Source of the DNA: Burkholderia sp. PAMC 26561
Lineage (GTDB): Bacteria > Pseudomonadota > Gammaproteobacteria > Burkholderiales > Burkholderiaceae
Assembly: GCF_001557535.2 (NCBI RefSeq)
Contig: NZ_CP014310.1
Span: forward strand, 186,001 to 250,000
Direction of reading: 5' to 3'
DNA length: 64,000 bases
Part shown: positions 54,810 to 63,707 of the stretch, piece by piece
Layout: each line of letters starts with the position of its first letter
Position numbering within the stretch: the first letter of the stretch is position 1
Translations under genes and position numbers: made by a program
The notes under the pieces: model-generated
Seen by the model: only the letters and a program-made list of their open reading frames with translations
Databases searched by the model: none
What the model was told of the DNA's origin: nothing

Positions 54810-55264
54810 GCGGTCATTCGACGACGGCATCTAAATCCGCGACAATGGAAGCGAAGACTCTCGCAACAGTCCATCCACCTATATACCGTGCAATGAATTC
54901 AGAATTTAAGCAGGCCGAAGCTTGGCAAAGGGAACTTCTGAATCGATTGATGATGGAGGAATTCGAAGGCTGCGAAGCGGTGCGACTTCAACTAAAGGAC
55001 TGCTTGGTAAGCGTCGATACGCTCGATAGCGATGGAAGCTTTGCACTTCATGTGCTGAATCGAGTTCCCGCCGTAGTTTCGAGTCGGGTGCCTGCGGGCC
55101 TCGCGGGATATGTTGGTTGCAGCGATTATCCGATCGCGGTTCTTTTGCACGTTTTGAACGAAATTTGCCACGAGGTTGAAATTTACCATTCTGCCGGGGA
55201 CAAAATTATGGAGCTTCCGCAGCAATGGGTGTCGCTTGGTACGGTAATGAGAAATTTTCCATAG
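54806..55264 (+). CDS. Hypothetical protein
   Basis: 152 residues, predicted soluble. The core MNSEFKQAEAWQRELLNRLM and VSVDTLDSDGSFALHVLNRV, ending LPQQWVSLGTVMRNF, has no family I recognise. I give the first ATG because it overlaps the preceding short frame as ATGA; starts at the later Met codons 14 or 29 are also possible. G+C is lower than in the GH13 genes, pointing to different ancestry. Confidence 0.5.
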   Translation: MSGHSTTASKSATMEAKTLATVHPPIYRAMNSEFKQAEAWQRELLNRLMMEEFEGCEAVRLQLKDCLVSVDTLDSDGSFALHVLNRVPAVVSSRVPAGLAGYVGCSDYPIAVLLHVLNEICHEVEIYHSAGDKIMELPQQWVSLGTVMRNFP

Positions 55265-55470
55265 GTGCCGTCGGCCAGAATCGACATTCGTTAATAACAG
55301 TAAAATCTTCGACATTGCAGCGGCGCTAAGCCGCGCCTCAAGAATTTTGGCTGAGCGCCGTTATGCAGTGTCGACAGACTCTTTCTTACGGGCGAGGTGC
55401 CTTTTCGCGTTCGTCAGTGGTGTCATGGTTGACATTCCATACCCAGCGTTTTTCTATGTGAAGGCTTGCG

Positions 55471-55866
55471 ATGTGCGAACGAATCTTTAAAAGACGGGCA
55501 ATTCGAAGATACTTAGCCCGTTTGCCCGGGTTATTGCAAAGCGACTATGGTCTCGCGTCTCCTGGCGTTCCTTATACGCCAGCTCAAGTGCAGAAAACGG
55601 TAGAACGAAACGGGCTCAGTCGAGCTTATATGTCATACGCCATTGCTGTGTTCGCCGACCAAAGCGGTTTCGAGGCATTCCAAGCTCAGGTGGGCTTCCG
55701 GGAGAAATATGCTGCTGTACGGTCTGAGATCGCCGCCGCTTGCTTTAATGGCAATGTAGATTTCACTTTTCACGACGTGTGCGGTCCCGGCGGTATGGAG
55801 CATTGCGGAGGAGGCGGCCATGGTGGCAGCGGCGGCCATCATAGCGGTACCGCCGATGGACACTAA
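55471..55866 (+). CDS. DUF6559-like protein with His/Gly-rich tail
   Basis: 131 residues. IFKRRAIRRYLARLPGLLQS, YTPAQVQKTVERNGLS and AYMSYAIAVFADQSGFEAFQ match, from memory, the DUF6559 family of small cytoplasmic proteins of unknown function. NGNVDFTFHDVCGPGG closes the domain. The last 22 residues are almost only Gly and His with one Cys (CGGGGHGGSGGHH), suggesting metal binding. GAAGG lies seven bases before the ATG. It is a stand-alone gene among other small accessory genes. Confidence 0.65.
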   Translation: MCERIFKRRAIRRYLARLPGLLQSDYGLASPGVPYTPAQVQKTVERNGLSRAYMSYAIAVFADQSGFEAFQAQVGFREKYAAVRSEIAAACFNGNVDFTFHDVCGPGGMEHCGGGGHGGSGGHHSGTADGH

Positions 55867-55968
55867 CGGCTACAAGCGGTCGCTCAACTGTACGATGAGA
55901 ATCATTGACAATCCGACTGCAACTACCATTTGCCGACAATATCAAGCCTTCAATGACTCGTACGAGAG

Positions 55969-56478
55969 ATGGAATACAAGTTGATTACTGTGGAACGCAG
56001 AACAGGAACAATGATGCCGAAACTTTGCCTATTTCTGTTGGGCTTTTTGCTGATTGCTGAATTACGACGGCATCAAATCTTGTCCGGTACTGGCCCAACG
56101 ATTGCCGCAGCCCTCTATGGCGTGTTGGGCTTGCTGGGTCTTCTATCGAGAGAAGTATGTGTTTTCTCTGGCAGTCCTCGATCAATGAATACCGAAAGAT
56201 GGATTGTTGATGCACGAGTTCGGGCCACGCCTATCAATATCGAAACAGTCCGTTGGGTTCGCTCACGATGGTCAGGGGGAAAGGCGTTCTTAGAACTCGG
56301 TCCTGACGGCTCATCCGGAGCTATTGAGGTTCAGACAACGCAATTGGGTGCGCGCGAGTTTTCGTCGCGCCTGGATGTCGAGAGGCGTATGAACGAAGTC
56401 CGTGCCTCTATCGCAATGCTTCTGGATATTGAAGATGGCGGTTGGGAAAGCTTCTTCGGTTCCGCCACAAGGCAATAA
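55969..56478 (+). CDS. Small membrane protein of unknown function
   Basis: 169 residues. Two hydrophobic helices near the N-terminus (MPKLCLFLLGFLLIAEL and TIAAALYGVLGLLGLL) are followed by a cytoplasmic domain of about 105 residues with NIETVRWVRSRWSGGKAFLE. The second half looks like a small beta domain plus helix. It is possibly an immunity-like or stress protein, but I see no diagnostic motif. A start at the later ATG (MMPKL) is possible. Confidence 0.5.
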   Translation: MEYKLITVERRTGTMMPKLCLFLLGFLLIAELRRHQILSGTGPTIAAALYGVLGLLGLLSREVCVFSGSPRSMNTERWIVDARVRATPINIETVRWVRSRWSGGKAFLELGPDGSSGAIEVQTTQLGAREFSSRLDVERRMNEVRASIAMLLDIEDGGWESFFGSATRQ

Positions 56479-56669
56479 TCCCCACCATCTCCGGCCAAAA
56501 CGAGGAAAAGCGCCATTGCCGGCCGAGAAGCGTTATTCGACGGAGTGGGTTGAACCGTCGACAATCACGCCCGTGTCGCCGAGGTCGGTTTTTACAAACC
56601 GACCGTAAGATTAAAGTTCGGGCCCCGTGGACCGTTATCCGATAAGTCGACGTCTTCGGTCCAAAGCAA

Positions 56670-57050
56670 ATGAGCAAGCAAATTCGGTTCTCTATTTTGA
56701 GTATCTATCTTGGCGTATTGCGGCGGAACAAGTGCGCGGTCTTCTTAGTCGTGGCCACTTTGGCTTTTTTTGCTTACGCAAGTTTGATTCTTCCTGGTCA
56801 AGTGACGCGCAATCGGGAGACGCAGCCTACGGTCACTGAGATTGGGCAGGTGGTCTCAGTGACCCGGAATTTCAGAAAATACGGTGGCCAGAGCCAATCA
56901 ATTTCGGTTCAGGTCACTCACGGCTACGTCGGTGGTTTAAGCACTTTGCCAGTAAAGGTCGGGGACTCTGTCGAGATCCAATATACGGAGTTTGAAGGCA
57001 AACCAGAACGGATGGCAAGCGTTCATGCTGTGCCACAAGCTACGAAATAA
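56670..57050 (+). CDS. Small single-pass membrane protein, family A member 2
   Basis: 126 residues. One helix (NKCAVFLVVATLAFFAYASL) is followed by VTRNRETQPTVTEIGQVVSV and LPVKVGDSVEIQYTEFEGKP. It is the clear homologue of the gene at 41145, with an N-terminal extension of about 20 residues. It converges with a family B gene whose end is 180 bases away, whereas the pair at 41-42.5 kb is divergent. The function is unknown. Confidence 0.65.
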   Translation: MSKQIRFSILSIYLGVLRRNKCAVFLVVATLAFFAYASLILPGQVTRNRETQPTVTEIGQVVSVTRNFRKYGGQSQSISVQVTHGYVGGLSTLPVKVGDSVEIQYTEFEGKPERMASVHAVPQATK

Positions 57051-57233
57051 AGCGATCGAATGGTGCCAGCGGATGGGTAAGATAGAACGAAAACTCCTAC
57101 GAAGCGTCAGATGGCGATCATCAATTCACGGGCGCGCCTTAAACGGGTAAAAGTCTTCAACCGGCCACGAGCGGTCCTTCAATACCGTGACTTAGATCGT
57201 TGACAGTCGATGGAAAATCGTTTCTAAAATTAG

Positions 57234-57662
57234 CTAATCTACTTGGGCTATACCTTTTACGAAAATCCTTCCTTGCCGGTCAACCACGTAAAAAACCTTT
57301 ATTGATTCGCCTGGATTCGCATGAAAACTCGCGGGATATTCTACGTCTTGCCCTTCGACGCGAAATACGAATGACTGCTTCATTAAGAAGCCGCCTTTGG
57401 GGCCAGGCCTAAGCCACGAGAGTTTATCGATAGTCACAACTGCTTGACGTATCGGTGGGATCGGCGACGTCACGTTCACCTTGAATGCCGGAACTATCGC
57501 ATGGTGCCACGTCGTTAGAAACAGCGCGAGTGCTACTAAAAGGGCAGCCACCACTCCGAGTGGTCTTGCCCCTGTGCCTAACGCTTCGCGTACATATATT
57601 CGCAGCGCTAAAAGCCGGGTTCCTCTACCCGAACGAACCATGGGGTCACGGAAATTTGTCAT
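57234..57662 (-). CDS. Small single-pass membrane protein, family B member 2
   Basis: 142 residues. A basic N-terminus, a helix (GVVAALLVALALFLTTW) and a soluble domain with IDKLSWLRPGPKGGFLMKQS, FVFRVEGQDVEYPASFHA and KVFYVVDRQGRIFVKG. It is homologous to the gene at 42086. The C-terminal strands suggest a small beta barrel on the periplasmic side. The function is unknown; the repeated pairing with family A suggests joint function or an antagonistic pair. Confidence 0.65.
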   Translation of the reverse strand: MTNFRDPMVRSGRGTRLLALRIYVREALGTGARPLGVVAALLVALALFLTTWHHAIVPAFKVNVTSPIPPIRQAVVTIDKLSWLRPGPKGGFLMKQSFVFRVEGQDVEYPASFHANPGESIKVFYVVDRQGRIFVKGIAQVD

Positions 57663-57904
57663 TATCCAAACGTAGATTTTCGGTGTTGTGCATACCGCTT
57701 AACGGCAAATCCTTCCCTTTCTGAAGGCATCGCAAGATCTGAGATATCACTGTCGGGGATGGCCGTTATCGAGAAATATGAAGGACCGATGTGGGTCGAT
57801 GACGGTCCGCCGCGTCGGGTACAGGTCGGCCAATGGCAGACATTGAAATTGGAGCGGCGAACGAACTTTCGTCACTCCGACCAGGTGATACCTATTCTCG
57901 ACCG

Positions 57905-60900
57905 CTATCGCAACTGCTTAATGCGCTCTTGGAGAGCCAGGGCGGTTGGGATATTCATAGCTGCAAGTGCAGCAGCTATCTCGACAAGCGCCTGTCGCGC
58001 CTGAGGGTGTTGCGACAGGGCCTGCGCGTCGGAACTCAATGCCGCCGCCACCAGCGCCACCAATGCGTCGCCCGTACCTTCACGGTGCCAGCGACTAGAG
58101 GACTCGTGTTCCTTCAGCATGGCGGCGAGCCAGCGAAGTCCGTCAAGTCGAAGTGGGGCTCCGAACTTTGTCGTCAGAAAGTGGCAGAAACGGGTGACGC
58201 ATTCTTCGTCGCGAGCCAGGTGCACAGCGGCCCAGCGTTTGTAGAGTTCCTTCATCCGCAGAGCCGCGCCCGGGTTCAGCCGGGACAAGGCGTCTTCGTT
58301 CCCGAAGCCAAGCAAATCGCAAATCAGGCGCTCGCCGTAGAACCAGAGGCCAGGTTGAGACCAATCGGCTGCGAGGCCGTACTCCGCGGTAGCCCGCCAG
58401 ACGCGCTCGAATGCCACAGGGTCGTCACCTTTCCCGAGGCGCAGAAACAAGCTGTGAATGAAGTGCTGCAGCGCGTTGTGTGCGGCCGGACCGTGGGCGA
58501 GAACAGGTTCCCAAACCGCGCGCTCTTCCCCTGCGGGCGCCACGATCGACAGGACTCCGAGCTTCAGAAGGATGTCGTAGCCGAGGTTCTGGCTCGGCAA
58601 ATCGTACTCGCCATGCTTCTTCTCGCGCGCCTTGGCGCGTGTGGCGTCATAATCCCAGATGCGCAGCGCCAAGCGCGTGTCCAGATCGCGGTCGCCACTG
58701 CCACCGCCTTCGATGAGCCAGTTAAACAGGACTTCGAGAATGTGACCGTCTAGCGAACCGCCTCGTTCGCGCTTTGGCTTTCCGCGCCAAGTCTGGTCGC
58801 CGGCATTGTAGAGCCGCGTGCGGCGCTGGAAGTCCAAACGTTCTATGCCCGCGACGATACGCTTGAAATCGAGCTCATCCGGCGTCGCGTTCGGTCCGCG
58901 GAGTGGAAAGCGCCGCAGCCGCGCGAGCCACACACTCCAAGAGCGCTCCGCATCGTCGCCATCGCCGTGGTGCGGAGCGAGCAGGATGAGGCCAGACCAG
59001 AAGAGCCCGGCGCGGAGCAGCCGCCACCACGCGGGGCCAAGCTGCTCTCGGTTGGCGTAGGCGACGCGGACCACAGCGGCGGTTGCTCGCGTGTCGCCGC
59101 TAGTCAGAATGCGCAGGACGGCGGTCTCCCATTCCTGAACGCCACTACCATCGGCGAGCCACAGGTGCATGACCGCGTAGGCGGCGAACTTCAGCTCGAC
59201 GCGAAGGCTCCCCATGCGCCGCCGGCGAATCTCTTCTCCCGTCGACGCGACCGCAGCCACACCGGCGCGCACGACTTCGAGCGCGTGCTTCCGCGCTTCG
59301 GGGTTCTGGGCGAGCCAAGCGCCGCCCAATGCGACGAGCGTGCTGGCTGCAGCGAAACGGCATTTCGATTTCGCGTCCTCATCTTCGCCCTCCGGTCCGG
59401 CGTCACACTCTTGGAGCAGATTGAAGAGGTCCGAGGCCTCATCTTCGGCGAGCGGTGGGCCGCCCCGAAGCCTCCGTTCGCACCGGTCCGGCACGAGAAG
59501 GTACGTGAGGGTTGGCGCGCTGTCGGTCTGCCACGACAACACCTCGCGGCGGAGTTCGTCCGGATACACGAGGACCTTGGTTTCCGCGCCCGTCGCCGGG
59601 TCGGTGACGGTCTGATAGTTGGCCCGGTCGAGCGCGGCGAAGAGAAGCTTGAACTCCAACGCCTCCTTCGGATCTTCAGGCAGCGCCCAAGTCCGCAACA
59701 ACGCCTGAAGACGCCGCGCAACGTCGCCGTCGGCCAACAGGAGTTCGACAACGACATCAAGGAACTTCTGCTGGCGATGGGGCGCGAGGGTCCAATCACG
59801 CGCGAAGTCGAACATCATCTGGCCGCCTTGGAGCCAGCTCCACCCGATAAAGTTGTAGCCAACCTGCTTCACGCGAACGCTGTCCCAATAAAACAGGTTC
59901 GGGAAAGTAATCAGGGCCGCCAGGAGCCCCGTCAGCAGCGACGGCCGGTACTTGGCGACGTTGAGGAGGACGCTGACGAGCGTCGCAGAGTTTCCATCCC
60001 GGAGTATTCTCTCGATATCAGCGGTGATGTCCTCACCCGCGTCGAGCCGCAGCGTAAGCCAGCGCTCCAATGCATCGAGCGCGCAGAACAGGTTTCCGTT
60101 GCGCATCTCATTGGACTGCGGCCAATCGAATACCTGCCACCAGCCAGGGAAGGTCTTCTCCGACCCGTCCGCAAATTGCAGCGTAACCCGGGGAGCCCCG
60201 CCGGGTTGGCCGTTCATGACCTCGCTCACCCAGCGCTCCGTGCAAAAGTTCACCAGCGCGATGAGCGAAGTGAGCGCCATTTCCGGGGCCAACTGGAAGA
60301 ATGGGAAGAACGGGCTCTTCCAGAAGGCTGTCGGGTACGCGTCCCGGGGGTAATCGAGGCCGAGGTCCATTTCGAACCGCATGGCCCCGTACTCCCGTTC
60401 CGGCTGGTCTTCGATGATGAGCGCGAGCAGGACTTCGGCCGCGAGCTCAGGCTGCGCACGCATCAGAAACTGGATACCGTTTTCCTTGATGCAGGCGGTC
60501 CGGAAATCCACGTCGACCTTGTCGCTGGCCCCTAGCCGCCAAGGCGGCAATCGCTCGCGGCTCGACCCGAGGGAGAGCGGCATCTGCTTCCGCTCTTTGT
60601 GCCGCGCCTTGTATTCGGCATCGGTCTTCAGACGCTCCGCGTGCGCCTTCGCCTTCTGTCGCTGAACCTCGGCGATGCGCCGTTTGACGTCAGCGTCGAC
60701 CTGTCGGCGTCCCGCGAGTTCGAGCGCCCAGTTCCCGACCTCGGTCGGCAGGTCGGCCGCGCCAGCCAGTGATGCGGTGTACAGCAACGGCTCACGTGTC
60801 ACGTACATCACGCCGTGGCCCTTCTCGACCTGCACGGTCCGAGCCATGGCGAGCGCCATCTCCGCCATCTCCGCGCGGAAAGGCATCGGTTTGCCGCTGC

Positions 60901-63172
60901 TCAGCGTATGCGGCGTCTTCGTCAGCCAGGTCTCAATGACCTTCGCGAGAGCGGCTGAAACCAGTCCAGCCAGTCGCTCCCGCTGCGCGATGAGGAAGCG
61001 GAGAACGGGCGGCCAACGGCCGAAGACAATCGAGCGGTACTGCGCTTCCATGTACAAGCCGATCGGCGCGCTCAGTCCCATTCCGCCGCCGGTCGGCACC
61101 GTCGCGATGTGGTGGAAGCGAAGAAGCAGCCGCGTGAAGTGTTTCGCGCCGTTTCCGAGCAGGAAGTCGACGCGTTCGGTGAGGAAGCGTTCGGCGTCGG
61201 GGTCCAGGCAGAGCGCGTCAAGGAGGATATCGCCCGCCAGCTCGTAATTCGCCGCTTCCGCGGGTCCAAAGGCGACGTCCCAAGCCGTGCCAGTCTCGGC
61301 CGGCTGTCGCAGCAAGAACTGGCCCAGCATCCGGAGCGCGTTCGTCCAAAGCGGATTGCCGGCCAGGGCGGCCCACTGCGGCGTGTCAGTCCAAATCTGC
61401 TTCAGGAACTGGAAGCGCGCCCAATCCGCCGCGAGATCGTGCTCGAACTCGATGCGGTTGGTTCGCTCGTTCAGGCGCAGCGGAAGCTCGTCGGGCCGCT
61501 GCGTGAGCGTCGCCGTGTCCGCCGGCGCTAAGTCGGTCAGCGCGAAGCTGCGCTCGAACGATGCTTCTCGCTGGGCGAGGCGCATCATCAAAGCCTGCAC
61601 GTCGGCGCGGTCCTTCGTCCAATACTTCCATAGGCGGTCGGCGATGGCGGTGTGAGACGCCAGTCCACCGGCGTTCGACCCTAGCGCCGCACCCGCCTTT
61701 ATGACCCACGCCAGTGTCCGCAGGTTCGTCACCGCCGCGATGGTGTCGTCATGCGCGGCCAACCAGCCCAAGGTGGGAGAAGGCAGAAGCGCCAGTTTCA
61801 CAGCATCGCTCTTGAGCGTTTCGACCTCGACGAGATGTGCTTTCCGCCCACCGAGTATCGTCTCTTCGCCTTCGACGCAACTTTGCGTCTGCGTGACGAT
61901 GACGACCCGCCACGCCCCCTCGATCTCTTCGCCGTCACTCGGCAAAATAGCTTGAAGCAGTTGGCGGATGACGACGAACTCGCCGGCCTCGATGCGTTCC
62001 GCAGAGTCGATGACCAGCACGTTCTGCGGCTTCACCGTGACGTTCAGCACCAGCGAGAGTTCGTGCGTCAGAGGGAGGGCGCCGCGGCGCGCGGCGCTAA
62101 GCGCCGTCTTCAGTTCTTCCGGACCGAACCACACCTGGTTCCAGGACGGGTACGCGCCGTCCAACATCGACTTGACCAGCGCCGACTTGCCTGAGCCCGA
62201 CTCCCCGAAAACCACCGTGACCGAGTGGTCGGCGACCGCTGCCTGGAGCGATGCCTTCTCCGCTGTCCGCGGGACGGCGTAGCCAGACGGTAACTCCGTT
62301 TCTATCCGAGCCTTGTGGTCCGCGGTGATGTTGAAGAGCGTCTCCCAATCACGTTCGAAGTCCGGATGATGGCGGAGGCCGAACTGGCCCCGGAGCGAGG
62401 ACAACAGGTCCGGGACGGTGATGGTCCCGCTGCGAAGGCGCACCTCCTTCGCGACGTTGATGAGGCCCTTCCAAAGAGCCCGCGCTTCGTCGTCACAGAC
62501 GGACGCGAGCAAGCGACGGCATTGCGCGATGGCCTGGGTCTCGTTCTCGGAGTACGCGAACTGCAAGTCGGTCGGCAGCACGTGCAGACGGCCAATGAGC
62601 TCTATGGCCTCCTCGTCGGACGCGCCGCCGGGCTTCTGGACGCTGTCGAAGATGACCGACTGCCTCTTGTTGCTGCGGATGCGGCTCATAGCGAGCGCGG
62701 TATCCGTGCCGCTGCGCGCGTTCTTCACTTCGCGCCACGCCGGCTCGAACGCCTGATGGGTGCCGAGCGTGACCAAGGCCAGCCCGTCTGCCGCGCGATT
62801 GAACGGCCCCTGGGGGGCACGCCACTGTTCCCAAGCACGCGTCACGAAGTCAGCGGGGAGGCCGGTCGCAGTCACCTGCAAATTGCCTTTCGCCGAGATC
62901 GCAAGCCGCCGCCGCGCGGTGGTGGCCTGGGCCGTCAGCAGCAGGTCGTCGATGTGCCACCCCAAGGTCGAGACTTGGGCTTGGACTTGCGTGACTACGC
63001 CGCCGATACCCGGTGCCTGCTCACCTGCCAGGGCCTTCACCAACTGCCACGCGCTTATCAGGTCCTCGAACTCGAACCCGGCTCCGCTCGTCGATCGCAA
63101 CGTCGCGGGCGCTCGTTTCGCGCTGCCGCCGCGAGGCGCTTTCGGCTTCGATTTCTTCTTAGAGGGGGTCAT
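57905..63172 (-). CDS. Giant nuclease-like/P-loop NTPase protein, candidate Avs-like antiphage defence
   Basis: 1755 residues, predicted cytoplasmic. After a basic tail (residues 1-30), residues about 31-150 look like a PD-(D/E)XK nuclease: E36 in GFEFEDLISAW, D75-D76 in GWHIDDLLLT, and LAISAKGNLQ with K95, where Ser replaces the usual Glu. The NTPase core has Walker A VVFGESGSGKSALVKSM (K329) and Walker B NVLVIDSAERIEAGE (D389). About 1250 helix-rich residues follow, with a charged coiled coil near 828-865 (RRIAEVQRQKAKAHAERLKT). This nuclease, STAND-like ATPase and long sensor layout is that of Avs proteins, which detect phage proteins and then cut DNA. No partner gene overlaps it. A named Avs type cannot be assigned; the nuclease call is the weakest part. 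A repair or plasmid-exclusion role is the alternative. Confidence 0.75.
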   Translation of the reverse strand: MTPSKKKSKPKAPRGGSAKRAPATLRSTSGAGFEFEDLISAWQLVKALAGEQAPGIGGVVTQVQAQVSTLGWHIDDLLLTAQATTARRRLAISAKGNLQVTATGLPADFVTRAWEQWRAPQGPFNRAADGLALVTLGTHQAFEPAWREVKNARSGTDTALAMSRIRSNKRQSVIFDSVQKPGGASDEEAIELIGRLHVLPTDLQFAYSENETQAIAQCRRLLASVCDDEARALWKGLINVAKEVRLRSGTITVPDLLSSLRGQFGLRHHPDFERDWETLFNITADHKARIETELPSGYAVPRTAEKASLQAAVADHSVTVVFGESGSGKSALVKSMLDGAYPSWNQVWFGPEELKTALSAARRGALPLTHELSLVLNVTVKPQNVLVIDSAERIEAGEFVVIRQLLQAILPSDGEEIEGAWRVVIVTQTQSCVEGEETILGGRKAHLVEVETLKSDAVKLALLPSPTLGWLAAHDDTIAAVTNLRTLAWVIKAGAALGSNAGGLASHTAIADRLWKYWTKDRADVQALMMRLAQREASFERSFALTDLAPADTATLTQRPDELPLRLNERTNRIEFEHDLAADWARFQFLKQIWTDTPQWAALAGNPLWTNALRMLGQFLLRQPAETGTAWDVAFGPAEAANYELAGDILLDALCLDPDAERFLTERVDFLLGNGAKHFTRLLLRFHHIATVPTGGGMGLSAPIGLYMEAQYRSIVFGRWPPVLRFLIAQRERLAGLVSAALAKVIETWLTKTPHTLSSGKPMPFRAEMAEMALAMARTVQVEKGHGVMYVTREPLLYTASLAGAADLPTEVGNWALELAGRRQVDADVKRRIAEVQRQKAKAHAERLKTDAEYKARHKERKQMPLSLGSSRERLPPWRLGASDKVDVDFRTACIKENGIQFLMRAQPELAAEVLLALIIEDQPEREYGAMRFEMDLGLDYPRDAYPTAFWKSPFFPFFQLAPEMALTSLIALVNFCTERWVSEVMNGQPGGAPRVTLQFADGSEKTFPGWWQVFDWPQSNEMRNGNLFCALDALERWLTLRLDAGEDITADIERILRDGNSATLVSVLLNVAKYRPSLLTGLLAALITFPNLFYWDSVRVKQVGYNFIGWSWLQGGQMMFDFARDWTLAPHRQQKFLDVVVELLLADGDVARRLQALLRTWALPEDPKEALEFKLLFAALDRANYQTVTDPATGAETKVLVYPDELRREVLSWQTDSAPTLTYLLVPDRCERRLRGGPPLAEDEASDLFNLLQECDAGPEGEDEDAKSKCRFAAASTLVALGGAWLAQNPEARKHALEVVRAGVAAVASTGEEIRRRRMGSLRVELKFAAYAVMHLWLADGSGVQEWETAVLRILTSGDTRATAAVVRVAYANREQLGPAWWRLLRAGLFWSGLILLAPHHGDGDDAERSWSVWLARLRRFPLRGPNATPDELDFKRIVAGIERLDFQRRTRLYNAGDQTWRGKPKRERGGSLDGHILEVLFNWLIEGGGSGDRDLDTRLALRIWDYDATRAKAREKKHGEYDLPSQNLGYDILLKLGVLSIVAPAGEERAVWEPVLAHGPAAHNALQHFIHSLFLRLGKGDDPVAFERVWRATAEYGLAADWSQPGLWFYGERLICDLLGFGNEDALSRLNPGAALRMKELYKRWAAVHLARDEECVTRFCHFLTTKFGAPLRLDGLRWLAAMLKEHESSSRWHREGTGDALVALVAAALSSDAQALSQHPQARQALVEIAAALAAMNIPTALALQERIKQLR

Positions 63173-63707
63173 TAACTTCCGAATGCTTGTAGCTCTAGGT
63201 TAGTGCCATATCTGTCGGCGAGAAGCATGGGGCAGGCTCCTCGCAACCTTATGGTGGGCCTGAAGCGAGTTGTCGGTCCCCGATTGCTAGTTCAGCACCA
63301 CTAAGTTGCACCGACAAAGTGTACCGTCGAGGAGGTGCCGATGCCACCGCACCTGTAGTCAAAACTTGGGGTGTGCACCCGGATCAGACCTCTGGAAAGT
63401 GCCCAAAGGGGTCGCCTGCTGTCGTTCGCAGGCGTGAAAGATGCGGGCGAGTCATGCCAGTCTTATGAGACGGTGCCCGGCCACCAAGCGACCCTCGATC
63501 GCCATTTCACTCAGTCACTCAGACGTCAGCTCTGCACTAGCGCTTGATTGCGAATTTGAGCGGCTGCAGTTTGGCATCAGGGATCGACTACCGGCCGATA
63601 CATAGATCGAGTGCGGCACCGACGTCATCGCTGCCTCCGCTCATATTGCCACCGAGGCTGCGGCCGGCACGGCTGCCGCGAGGAGCTTCGCTTACCGGAC
63701 GATTCAG
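63173..63707. other. Spacer between HNH and giant NTPase genes; no gene seen
   Basis: About 535 bases expected to contain the promoter of the NTPase gene. GGAAG lies just before its ATG. Only a small 7-bp hairpin (CGCCTGC/GCAGGCG at 63413-63434) is noticeable. Confidence 0.4.

Noticed and set aside
57759..58004. An 81-codon plus-strand frame overlapping the 3' end of the giant NTPase gene
   Set aside because: It has no recognisable family and overlaps a strong gene by 100 bases; possibly a remnant in its first half, but not supportable as a gene.
58967..60535. A 522-codon plus-strand frame inside the giant NTPase gene
   Set aside because: Its translation is low-complexity Arg/Glu-rich and antisense to a well-supported gene; other antisense frames occur along the same gene for the same reason.
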